The notes beneath the pieces are model-generated. The model had not been told where the DNA came from and did not search any database. It was given only the letters and a program-made list of their open reading frames with translations. A stretch of DNA of 6,100 nucleotides from Candidatus Woesearchaeota archaeon (lineage in GTDB: Archaea > Nanobdellota > Nanobdellia > SCGC-AAA011-G17 > GW2011-AR17): the NCBI GenBank assembly GCA_003694495.1, contig RFJO01000032.1:1-6100 (forward strand), written 5' to 3'. Position numbers and translations under genes: made by a program. Below, in pieces: positions 1-6,098 of the stretch. Each line of letters starts with the position of its first letter. Position 1 is the stretch's first letter.

Positions 1-249
1 GGTCCAAACAAAACAAATATGATTTATCTTAAATCAGATATGGAGATGTTGGTAAACTCAATTTATTCTTCCCCTTCAAAAGTTTTTGTAACCTATACAT
101 ATCCTGAAACATATAATATTAAAGTTGATACAGAAAAGGTTGACATATCAAAAGATATTGGCATTACCACTTTAACAAAAAAGCAGTCAATTATTACTTT
201 TAAAAAAGATTCAGCACTAGGTGAGATTAAGGCAACAAAAAATGAATAA
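1..249 (+). CDS. 3' end of a probable surface/pilin-like protein gene (5' truncated)
   Basis: The frame is open from the first base to the TAA at 247-249, so 82 C-terminal residues are visible and the start lies outside the window. The ATG at 19 is probably internal, since the frame continues upstream without a stop and no ribosome binding site precedes it. The visible part is polar, alternates hydrophobic and charged residues as in beta strands (VFVTYTYP, YNIKVDTEKVDI, SIITFKK) and has no Cys or membrane helix. It overlaps the next gene, which has a class III signal peptide, by 8 nt, so it is probably in the same operon. By context I infer a small secreted or membrane-anchored protein of the archaeal pilin-like type, whose N-terminal helix would be off the window. 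The family is not recognised from this fragment; the gene being real is well supported by tight coupling to the next gene. Confidence 0.7.
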   Translation, partial: GPNKTNMIYLKSDMEMLVNSIYSSPSKVFVTYTYPETYNIKVDTEKVDISKDIGITTLTKKQSIITFKKDSALGEIKATKNE

Positions 250-733
250 GAAAGCGCAATATGATTTTGCAAGGAAAGCTGTATATTTGATAGTGGTAGT
301 GTTTGTTTTAACATTTTTATTTGTATCTTTATACGGCTTTTTTTTCAAATCAAATGAAGGCTTAATTAAAAAATTAAATAAAGAACATTTAAGTACATTA
401 ACAAAAAGTTTTCTTTACTCAGCCAATTGTTTTGCTTACAGTGATGATTATTCTGGCAGGGTTTATCCTGGAACAATTGATTTATCTAAGTTTAATAACG
501 AAACATTACAGAACGGCAAATGTGCACTTTTTTATAAAGATGGGTTTGGCGTATGGTTGTACAAGGGCAAGGTTGGTGACATTAATGAAAACTGGCAAAA
601 TCTCTTAAACCAAAGTAACATTTTTAGAATTGGCCAAGTCTCAAGGTATTATGAAATGTATGAAATAAATCCAGTTTTTATCAAAGACAAATCTCAAACA
701 ATTGAAGGGGTGATGATTGTTGGTTTTAGCTAA
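242..733 (+). CDS. Pilin-like single-pass membrane protein with class III signal peptide
   Basis: A protein of 163 residues. It starts MNKKAQYDFARK, followed by a hydrophobic helix at about residues 13-36. K-K-A|Q followed by a hydrophobic stretch is the known cleavage site of archaeal prepilin peptidases (PibD/FlaK type), so cleavage after Ala5 and insertion as a pilin-like subunit is expected. The remaining 125 or so residues should be extracellular; they hold two Cys (63 and 94) that could form a disulphide, and a segment around 70-83 (GRVYPGTIDLSKF). I chose the ATG at 242 over the in-frame GTG at 221: it puts the KKAQ motif at the very N terminus, and ATG 242 overlaps the upstream stop in the usual way (ATGAATAA, 8 nt). 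An AAGG at 229-232 may serve as the ribosome binding site. The exact role (pilus subunit or other surface assembly) cannot be read from the sequence. Confidence 0.8.
   Translation: MNKKAQYDFARKAVYLIVVVFVLTFLFVSLYGFFFKSNEGLIKKLNKEHLSTLTKSFLYSANCFAYSDDYSGRVYPGTIDLSKFNNETLQNGKCALFYKDGFGVWLYKGKVGDINENWQNLLNQSNIFRIGQVSRYYEMYEINPVFIKDKSQTIEGVMIVGFS
707..714 (+). promoter_or_regulatory. Ribosome binding site for the TTG-started pilin-like gene
   Basis: GGGGTGAT contains GGTGAT, an exact complement of the 16S rRNA 3' end. It lies 2 nt before TTG 717 and 5 nt before TTG 720, inside the upstream coding sequence. It supports the non-ATG start and leaves 717 versus 720 open. Confidence 0.6.
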
Positions 734-1295
734 AAAAGCTCAAGCAGAAGATTTTTTGTCTGACCTAATCCCCGCAATCATAGTAATTATAATAGGTTTT
801 ATTTTAATGTCGAAAATAGGCCCATATAATAATACTGACAATGAAATTAGAGCCGAGATGTTTAACGTTATACCAACATTAAACTTTTTCCAAATGTCTT
901 TAGATAATAATCAAAGAGTCATAGATTTATTCTATAATTTAGACAAAAATGAAAAGTACCTTATACAAGGCAATTCTGTTTATCACTATTATTGTAACCC
1001 CACATTATTTTCAAAATTTGAAACTTTATTATTTAGCAAATATTCTTTATGGCACATGACTGTAAAAAAAGGCAATGATAAATTGTTTGAGTGTGGCGCA
1101 GCCAACAACTATCAAGAAAATGGAAAAATGGGGCGTGTTTTATTAAAAGAAAATGCTGCTGGTGATGTGCTTACTGCGGAAACTAACAATTTTAGGTTTA
1201 TAAGGCAAACTGTTGACACACCATCAGAAAAGTTCATTTTTCCGATTAAAGGCTCAAAAGATAAATTAATAGTTGAGGTGGACTATAACAAATGA
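717..1295 (+). CDS. Pilin-like single-pass membrane protein with class III signal peptide (TTG start)
   Basis: About 192 residues. The N terminus MLVLAKKAQAEDF, then a hydrophobic helix at about 17-34, is a second class III signal peptide (KKA|QAEDF), so this is another archaeal pilin-like protein with a short cytoplasmic leader and an extracellular domain. The ectodomain carries two Cys (93 and 126), like the neighbour upstream. A stop at 714-716 lies directly upstream in frame and no ATG precedes the signal peptide, so the start must be a TTG, at 717 or 720. GGTGAT at 709-714 is a strong Shine-Dalgarno; its spacing (2 versus 5 nt) slightly favours 720, which would shorten the leader by one residue. 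The gene overlaps the upstream one by 17 nt and the downstream one by 4 nt. The ectodomain itself is not recognised. Confidence 0.78.
   Translation: MLVLAKKAQAEDFLSDLIPAIIVIIIGFILMSKIGPYNNTDNEIRAEMFNVIPTLNFFQMSLDNNQRVIDLFYNLDKNEKYLIQGNSVYHYYCNPTLFSKFETLLFSKYSLWHMTVKKGNDKLFECGAANNYQENGKMGRVLLKENAAGDVLTAETNNFRFIRQTVDTPSEKFIFPIKGSKDKLIVEVDYNK
1275..1280 (+). promoter_or_regulatory. Ribosome binding site of the metallophosphoesterase gene
   Basis: GAGGTG matches the anti-Shine-Dalgarno and lies 11 nt before the ATG at 1292, within the last codons of the preceding gene. The spacing is a little long, but the ATGA overlap also allows re-initiation. Confidence 0.5.
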
Positions 1296-2677
1296 AAGTT
1301 AAAAAGAAAGCCACAATAATATTGCTGTTTAGTTCTCTAGCTTTTGTTGCAGCAATCTTGCTGTTTTCTATGTATGGCTCAAAACCCTTGCATGATAAAT
1401 ATTCTGGACAGTATGAATTGTACCCATTTTACGAATATTTATACTATCATTACGGCGTTGGAGAAAAAGTATTATTTTATTTAGATGAAGTTGCAAGGAT
1501 ATCTGTGGATGGTTTGGATGTTAATGACAAAGATTTTATTAACAAATTTAAACAAAATTTAGGGTTTTACTTATCTTCTTCTAACCTTACCGAAATATCT
1601 GGTGTTATTTTGATCACTCCGTGTTATTTAACTGCTGATGATTTTGATATAAGTTTTAAAGATAATAACGTTTACCTTATTTCAAAAAAAGAATTAAAAA
1701 TTATTACAGCAAAACCAACAGATTCTCAACACAACTATATCGAATATAACATAACTCCTAAAATAAAGGTGCCTTTGACATATAAAGTAAAAGTCGAGCC
1801 GGTTCAAACTAGGAAACAAGATAGTCAACCTTCATCTGATTTTAAGTTTGCCATAGCATCAGATTTGCATGTCCAATCATCTTATGTTCCCGGCAAGCTT
1901 AAGAAAAACTTGGAACAAATAATCTCTCAAGACCCTGACTTTGTGGTACTTACCGGTGATTTGACAGACGCCGACCCGGGCCAATCAGGCAAAGATATAG
2001 ACAAGATGTGGTCAAATTTCAAATCAGGTGTATTTGACAAGTTAACTTCAAACGACATTTTCATAGTGCCGGCATTAGGCAACCATGATGCGTATAATAA
2101 GTACCAAAAAGATTCTTACACAAACTTTTGGAAAACCAATTCTCAAAGCAAGCTTGAGCAGTTAATCAACAAAGACAGCAATTTCCCGTTATATTATTCT
2201 TTTGATTATAACAATAACCATTTTGTTGTATTGGACACAAACAAAGAGTACATTAGCCAGGGCCAGTTAAACTGGCTTGAAAACGATTTAAGCTCTGCCA
2301 AAGCAAAACACACTTTTGTGTTCGGCCACCACCCGCTGCTAGCCCCTTGCACAACTTACTGGTGCCACCGTTCCTCAGGCTTACAACCATCGGACAAATT
2401 AGTTAACTTGTTCAAGAAGTATAACATAACTCTTTTGACAACCGGCCATGCACATTATTATCGTAAAGCAAGATATAAAGGGGTTAACACCTTGCTTATG
2501 GGTTCGACAACATATAACCGGAAGTACGATAAAGAAAAACAGGACGAGATGTTTGTCATGGCAGATGTTGGCAACGTGGTAACTTTAACGCCCATAAACT
2601 TTGAAGGTAAAAAATTAAAAGATGACTGGTTATTGCCTAACGGCTACGCTGAGCTTTCTTCTTCTGTTGTCTCTTAA
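1292..2677 (+). CDS. Membrane-anchored calcineurin-like metallophosphoesterase
   Basis: A 461-residue protein in three parts: an N-terminal membrane helix (about 7-29, after a basic MKVKKK), an unrecognised segment (about 31-180), and a calcineurin-like phosphoesterase domain (about 184-435). All metal-ligand motifs of that superfamily are present in order: DLH (D191, H193), GDLTD (D223, D226), GNHD (N264, H265, D266), GHHP (H346/H347) and GHAH (H386, H388). The VLDTN...QLNWL stretch (313-329) resembles CpdA/Icc-like and purple-acid-phosphatase-like members. An active dimetal phosphomono- or diesterase is therefore expected; the substrate is not readable. The basic leader predicts the catalytic domain outside the cell. 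KKKA followed by the helix could also be read as a class III signal. ATG 1292 follows GAGGTG (1275-1280) and overlaps the upstream stop as ATGA, so it is coupled to the pilin-like genes. Cys353 and Cys358 might form a local disulphide. The last 41 bp overlap the convergent JAMM gene. Confidence 0.9.
   Translation: MKVKKKATIILLFSSLAFVAAILLFSMYGSKPLHDKYSGQYELYPFYEYLYYHYGVGEKVLFYLDEVARISVDGLDVNDKDFINKFKQNLGFYLSSSNLTEISGVILITPCYLTADDFDISFKDNNVYLISKKELKIITAKPTDSQHNYIEYNITPKIKVPLTYKVKVEPVQTRKQDSQPSSDFKFAIASDLHVQSSYVPGKLKKNLEQIISQDPDFVVLTGDLTDADPGQSGKDIDKMWSNFKSGVFDKLTSNDIFIVPALGNHDAYNKYQKDSYTNFWKTNSQSKLEQLINKDSNFPLYYSFDYNNNHFVVLDTNKEYISQGQLNWLENDLSSAKAKHTFVFGHHPLLAPCTTYWCHRSSGLQPSDKLVNLFKKYNITLLTTGHAHYYRKARYKGVNTLLMGSTTYNRKYDKEKQDEMFVMADVGNVVTLTPINFEGKKLKDDWLLPNGYAELSSSVVS
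2609..2620 (-). terminator. Possible T-rich archaeal terminator of the conjugation operon
   Basis: Read on the - strand this is TTTTAATTTTTT, starting about 17 nt after the TAG of the JAMM gene. Archaeal RNA polymerase can stop at simple T tracts without a hairpin. It lies inside the antisense metallophosphoesterase gene and encodes Lys codons there, so the tract may be only coding bias. Confidence 0.3.
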
Positions 2678-3614
2678 GCCATTTTCTTCTTATAACTTTA
2701 TGCATGCTCCTATACTTTAAGGTTTTAAGTTTTCTTTTAACTTCTTCATATTTCTCTGGATGCTTTCGTTTTACATAACTTGTTTCAAGCTTATCCAGCA
2801 TAACATTAATCCGTTTATGCATATTTTCTTCGTTCCATAGCACTTTATACATTTCGTTAAAATGTTTCATTCTGTCTTCCCACTTAACTTGCCTTTTTCC
2901 GTTATATACATATTTGCCGGTTATAATCCTTTCAAGTTTAGCAACACCCCCAAGCCTTGACCTTAACAAGTTTGCTTTTTTATCATACCTTGCCAAAACA
3001 TGTTTAAATTTATCGTAATCTTTTAGCATTTTACCGTTATACACAACATTGTTCCCGATTTCTTTCACGATCTTTTCCTTATCAAAACATCTTTTATCGT
3101 TAATATACTCCAGCATTAGTCTTTCTCCGTCCGCTTGTGCATAATACTCTTCATGGTTGTTTATGACTACGCTAAGCACTTTATCTTCAATACAATCTTT
3201 AAACTTCCTTCCAACTTCATAACATCCCCTCCAACCGGTTACAACCCCGTTTTCATAATGCCATTCATCCTTATACTCTTCATCAAAGATTTTTTTTATA
3301 TGCTTAACACTTTCCTCGACATGCTTGTCATCGTAACTAGAATGGAACACAGGCAAACTCCCGTGGCTATGCCACACGCCTATAACCCTTCTATTATTTT
3401 CATACACATCCCTAAAACTTTCATTCAGATCAAACGCGATAGCTTTAGCATTGTAAACTTCCTGTTTAGGCAAGTAATACCTCCTTCCATGGTTGCCTCC
3501 ATCGCTTAATATAAGCCCATAACATTCAACATCTTGCCCAACAATTTCTGACACAGTTTTGCTGATAAAGTTTATCTCTTGCATAAACTTTTCACTTATT
3601 TTGTACACTTGCAT
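2637..3614 (-). CDS. JAMM/JAB (MPN+) metalloprotease, probable deubiquitinase-like isopeptidase
   Basis: A 325-residue protein with a JAB/MPN domain in about residues 1-155. The JAMM zinc motif is complete: E30 in VECYGLIL, then H82-S-H84, seven residues, S92, two residues and D95. This motif defines the Rpn11/AMSH and prokaryotic JAB metalloproteases, which cut isopeptide bonds or trim modifier precursors, so an active enzyme is expected. Residues about 170-325 form a Lys/Arg-rich, probably helical extension ending in RRKWLKRQQKKKAQRSR, not part of the minimal JAB fold; it may bind nucleic acid or another acidic partner. The start is well fixed: AGGAGG lies 5 nt before the ATG. The gene begins 19 nt inside the end of the E1-like gene, so translational coupling is likely. 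Context (E1-like and E2-like genes directly upstream) argues for modifier processing or removal rather than a RadC-type or cysteine-biosynthesis role. Confidence 0.88.
   Translation of the reverse strand: MQVYKISEKFMQEINFISKTVSEIVGQDVECYGLILSDGGNHGRRYYLPKQEVYNAKAIAFDLNESFRDVYENNRRVIGVWHSHGSLPVFHSSYDDKHVEESVKHIKKIFDEEYKDEWHYENGVVTGWRGCYEVGRKFKDCIEDKVLSVVINNHEEYYAQADGERLMLEYINDKRCFDKEKIVKEIGNNVVYNGKMLKDYDKFKHVLARYDKKANLLRSRLGGVAKLERIITGKYVYNGKRQVKWEDRMKHFNEMYKVLWNEENMHKRINVMLDKLETSYVKRKHPEKYEEVKRKLKTLKYRSMHKVIRRKWLKRQQKKKAQRSR
2682..2691 (+). terminator. Possible T-rich terminator of the surface-protein operon
   Basis: TTTTCTTCTT begins 5 nt after the metallophosphoesterase stop and follows further pyrimidine-rich sequence. 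It is antisense to the Lys/Arg-rich tail of the JAMM gene, which alone would explain the T content, so this is weak. Confidence 0.22.
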
Positions 3615-4861
3615 TTTACCCTCCTATAAGTGTTTTTTACAGAACTAAACCTTCTTTTGCCAAGTTTAGAATTATAACTAAACTTGTTAGCCAGAAAACT
3701 TAAGTTGCCTGACAAAACTTCCCCCGCAACCAAGCTTCCGATTAAGGCATTATTCATCACAATGTTAGCTTCTTGCACTTCAGCACAGCTTTGCGGTTTA
3801 AGCAATTTAAGTTCATCCAGGTCATACCTGCAATCAAGGCACCTGTTCACTCCTGGAATGTAAGCTTCAGCGTATGCAGTGTAAGCTGTTACACCTGCGT
3901 TAATCAACGGCACACCTCTCCACACGGCATAATTGTTCATCACTTTCCTTGCTTCCCAGTTATCAGCGCAACATATTGCCACATCGTACCTTCTCAGCAT
4001 AACATCTTCATCAATATACTTTTTTACAGCATTAATTTGGCAACAACTTATTTCTTCAAGCCGTTGTTTTAGCACGTTAACCTTATACTCCCCAACTTTA
4101 TCATAGTACAATAGTTGTCTGTTCAGGTTATGGCTTTCAATCTTATCGCCGTCAAATACGTCAAACCCTACTCCGTTTAATGCAAGGTTTAATGCAACAT
4201 AAGTTCCGATGCCCCCAGCGCCGCAAATTAAAACATTAGGCTTGTATAACCACACCTTGCCCAGGCTAGAATTGTCTTTAAACCTTTGTGGCACGCAAAG
4301 CCCGTAATCTACGCCTTCAATCCTTTCTTCGTTTTCAACCGGGCAAACAACTTTCCTAACTTCATCCATGATAACTGCAGCGATGATTGCGCTTGGAAAA
4401 CTCCCTTGCGTATCATTTTCGTATTGTTTAAAACTATAACCTGTTGCAAACTTCACGGTAGCGTAACTTTCGCCAGCAGACGCCGACGCAAAAAGTTTTA
4501 TTTTCGAGTTATCAAATATCTTTTCTGCAAGGATTTTGCTTTGATCATCGTTAGTAGCGTCAATAAGAACATCTGTATCATCTACAAGGTACGGCTCAAT
4601 TTTCAACGGCACAGCTTCAACGTTAAGGTCTTTGTTAATCCTTTTCAGTTTTTCTTCTAAGTTAAGCACATTATAGCCATCTTTTTTGTTAAGCAGCCCT
4701 TTCCCGTCATGTTCATCGCTGATAACTCTACACTTCCCAATGCCAAGCCCTGCAGCATAAAGTAGCAAATAGTTGGTTATTTCCCCAGCACCGATTATTG
4801 TCAAGCTAGCGTTTCTTAGTTTTTCCTGGTCAAATATCCAGTTTCTTGAATAATCCATCAT
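3596..4861 (-). CDS. E1-like ubiquitin-activating enzyme with tandem ThiF-type domains
   Basis: 421 residues with two E1/ThiF folds. The C-terminal copy (about 205-385) has the active-site signature: GAGGIG (214-219), DGDKIESHNLNRQ (237-249, with Arg248), Lys260 and AD300-N301, as in MoeB/ThiF enzymes that adenylate a modifier C terminus with ATP. CLDC (341-344) and CKC (417-419) probably bind the structural zinc. Cys359 in PQSCAEV matches by eye the Cys of the MoeB TCVEAGV segment and is the best candidate for a thioester or acyl intermediate. The N-terminal copy (about 5-172) opens YSRNWIF...LTIIGAGEIT like an E1 but lacks the NLxRQ Arg and the Lys, and has ATND in place of CTDN, so it is probably inactive. 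This resembles the inactive/active adenylation pair of canonical E1s, without a large catalytic-Cys insertion. The start (ATG 4861, or ATG 4858 next to it) follows GAGAGG by 8 nt and overlaps the E2-like gene as ATGA. MoeB/ThiF itself is less likely given the doubled fold and neighbours. Confidence 0.87.
   Translation of the reverse strand: MMDYSRNWIFDQEKLRNASLTIIGAGEITNYLLLYAAGLGIGKCRVISDEHDGKGLLNKKDGYNVLNLEEKLKRINKDLNVEAVPLKIEPYLVDDTDVLIDATNDDQSKILAEKIFDNSKIKLFASASAGESYATVKFATGYSFKQYENDTQGSFPSAIIAAVIMDEVRKVVCPVENEERIEGVDYGLCVPQRFKDNSSLGKVWLYKPNVLICGAGGIGTYVALNLALNGVGFDVFDGDKIESHNLNRQLLYYDKVGEYKVNVLKQRLEEISCCQINAVKKYIDEDVMLRRYDVAICCADNWEARKVMNNYAVWRGVPLINAGVTAYTAYAEAYIPGVNRCLDCRYDLDELKLLKPQSCAEVQEANIVMNNALIGSLVAGEVLSGNLSFLANKFSYNSKLGKRRFSSVKNTYRRVKCKCTK
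3620..3625 (-). promoter_or_regulatory. Ribosome binding site of the JAMM protease gene
   Basis: AGGAGG on the - strand, 5 nt before the ATG at 3614, is the best Shine-Dalgarno in the window and fixes this start over the in-frame Met at residue 11. It lies within the last codons of the E1-like gene. Confidence 0.7.
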
Positions 4862-5706
4862 TGCACAAACCTCTCAAATTTTTCTTCGCTTAGTTTATGC
4901 CACGCAACGTTTGGCAGTATATACTCTTCAGTTAAAGCTTTCTTGCCTTTCTTTAACAACAACACAATTTGGTTTTCAAGGTTAAAATTAATCTTAAGTG
5001 TTGAAGGGTCATACCATCCAAGGCAAATTGTTTGCATAGGCTTATCAAAATCGGGCAATGCTGGGTGTGAATATTCGTTTAACACAACAAGGTTGCCATA
5101 TTCAACCTCATCGTTAACCAGTTCAAGCTTTAACCCAACCTTTGCTTCATCAAACTTATACTTTTTTTGTGTACTTTTATCATACAATATGTAAGGTTCA
5201 ACTATGGTATAAACATAGAAATCATCATTTTTCAATTCAAACCCTAAATTTTTTTCAGCATCATAATAATTTTCAAGAACAGTTGTTTTGCCGATTTTAG
5301 TGTTTAGTTTTAGATTATAATCCAGTTCTACAACTTTCATGTCTAGTGTGTTCCGTGTAAATGAATACTTTTCTCCAAAGAGTTTAATCTTTCCCAAAAT
5401 AGATTTTTTTTTTTTTTTGAATGTTCCCTTATCATTTAAGAAATTAAATGGCATGCACGATTTTAAAAGATTTTCATTTTCAATTGATATAGTAAAAGGT
5501 TTTTTGATTATATTTTCCATTACAAACCTTGCCAGTTTTTGGTTTTCTGTGCAGGCTTCGCTTATTTTAAATTTAGATAGATAAATCTTATCAAAAACAC
5601 CAACATCAAACCCTGGGTTAAACTTACCATTTTCGTAAGGGTATATTGTTCCATTTAAGTATGCATAATCGTTTTCTTTTGAATAAAGAAAAAAAGGGTT
5701 TACCAT
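4858..5706 (-). CDS. Probable E2-like ubiquitin-conjugating protein
   Basis: 282 residues. The C-terminal half carries what looks like an E2 active site: HP at 214-215 and, 12 residues later, ICLG with Cys228, then WYDPSTLKINFNLENQIVLLL. In canonical E2s the order is HPN, a short loop, the catalytic Cys in an ICL segment, then WSP and a helix, so the match covers spacing and flanks as well as the Cys. The Asn of HPN is replaced by Ala216, as it often is in divergent prokaryotic E2-like proteins. The preceding strand-rich segment (about 155-212) would be the E2 beta sheet. Residues 1-110 are unrecognised, and contain five Lys in a row (97-101) encoded by a run of 15 A. It overlaps the gene before it by 7 nt and the E1-like gene by 4 nt. 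The ribosome binding site is weak (GTTGGGT), so it may depend on coupling. The E2 call rests on a local motif plus context; no whole-length similarity could be checked. Confidence 0.68.
   Translation of the reverse strand: MVNPFFLYSKENDYAYLNGTIYPYENGKFNPGFDVGVFDKIYLSKFKISEACTENQKLARFVMENIIKKPFTISIENENLLKSCMPFNFLNDKGTFKKKKKSILGKIKLFGEKYSFTRNTLDMKVVELDYNLKLNTKIGKTTVLENYYDAEKNLGFELKNDDFYVYTIVEPYILYDKSTQKKYKFDEAKVGLKLELVNDEVEYGNLVVLNEYSHPALPDFDKPMQTICLGWYDPSTLKINFNLENQIVLLLKKGKKALTEEYILPNVAWHKLSEEKFERFVQ
4870..4875 (-). promoter_or_regulatory. Ribosome binding site of the E1-like gene
   Basis: GAGAGG on the - strand, 8 nt before ATG 4861 and 11 nt before the adjacent ATG 4858, favours the first ATG. 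It lies inside the end of the E2-like gene. Confidence 0.5.
5404..5418 (-). repeat. Homopolymer run of 15 bases (A on coding strand) inside the E2-like gene
   Basis: Fifteen uninterrupted T on the + strand read as five AAA Lys codons (residues 97-101) of the E2-like protein. Three synonymous AAG choices could break it but none is used. Gain or loss of one or two bases, by replication, transcription or sequencing slippage, would shift the frame before the active-site Cys228. Confidence 0.9.
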
Positions 5707-6098
5707 GCTTTATACCCAACAGCAGTTATCTGGTCAACTGTCATGTCAATACAGTTAATCTCTTCGCCGTCGATGTTCCTTTTAGTCACATAAGGCTTAA
5801 CTTTATCCTCTAAATTCAATGGTTTGTTATTACTATAGTTGCCTTGTTCATCGCATGTTTTTATTTGGCACAATGTAGAGTACCCGTTATGCTGGTTAAC
5901 ATACTGTTTGGCTTCGTTAGCAACAGGCGATTCCATTTCATCTACGTCAGATGTCATGTACTCGATTACGTCTTTAAAGGTACATTTGTCTAAATCCAGG
6001 TTAAGCTCTTTTACGATAACACCATCTTTTGTCGTATTATTTTCATATTCAATCCTGTTTTTGTTATTTTCCGTATCAAGTATACCTATTAGGTTCAT
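5700..6098 (-). CDS. Unrecognised acidic protein, first visible gene of the conjugation operon (candidate modifier; 5' end at window edge)
   Basis: 132 residues are visible from an ATG two bases inside the window edge; whether that is the true start or an internal Met cannot be told. The protein is acidic and soluble, without membrane helix or signal peptide, with four Cys (39, 77, 82, 116). It overlaps the E2-like gene by 7 nt (ATGGTAA), so it is in the same operon. Its place before E2, E1 and JAB genes is where the modifier sits in Bil operons. A strand-then-helix pattern (IVKELNLDLDKCTFKDVIEYM, about 28-48) and later strand-like stretches (STLCQIKT, EINCIDM) would be compatible with a beta-grasp fold, but no ubiquitin-like signature is evident. 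The C terminus (ITAVGYKAW) lacks Gly-Gly; a single Gly128 sits four residues from the end. I do not recognise the family, and the modifier role is only inferred from context. Confidence 0.6.
   Translation of the reverse strand: MNLIGILDTENNKNRIEYENNTTKDGVIVKELNLDLDKCTFKDVIEYMTSDVDEMESPVANEAKQYVNQHNGYSTLCQIKTCDEQGNYSNNKPLNLEDKVKPYVTKRNIDGEEINCIDMTVDQITAVGYKAW

Noticed and set aside
221..241. GTG at 221 as start of the first pilin-like gene
   Set aside because: It would put MRLRQQK before the signal peptide. ATG 242 places KKAQ at the N terminus as expected for a class III signal peptide and overlaps the preceding stop in the usual way.
93..314. 73-codon - strand open frame across the first gene junction
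   Set aside because: It is antisense to two coupled + strand genes and has no domain or ribosome binding site support.
3135..3509. 124-codon + strand open frame opposite the JAMM gene
   Set aside because: It lies wholly antisense to a gene with a complete catalytic motif, shows no recognisable domain, and its hydrophobic composition is what antisense reading of Lys/Glu-rich codons gives.
2637..3614. RadC-like DNA repair protein as identity of the JAMM gene
   Set aside because: RadC shares the JAMM fold but is not accompanied by E1 and E2 genes and lacks this type of basic C-terminal extension; the conjugation context is stronger.
3773..4660. + strand open frames opposite the E1-like gene (3773-4072 and 4286-4660)
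   Set aside because: They are antisense to conserved ThiF-type motifs and their Cys/Phe-rich sequences look like shadows rather than proteins.
3596..4861. MoeB/ThiF sulfur-carrier activation in molybdopterin or thiamine synthesis
   Set aside because: Residue motifs alone would allow it, but the doubled E1 fold and the flanking E2-like and JAMM genes fit protein conjugation better, and no pathway gene for either cofactor is present.
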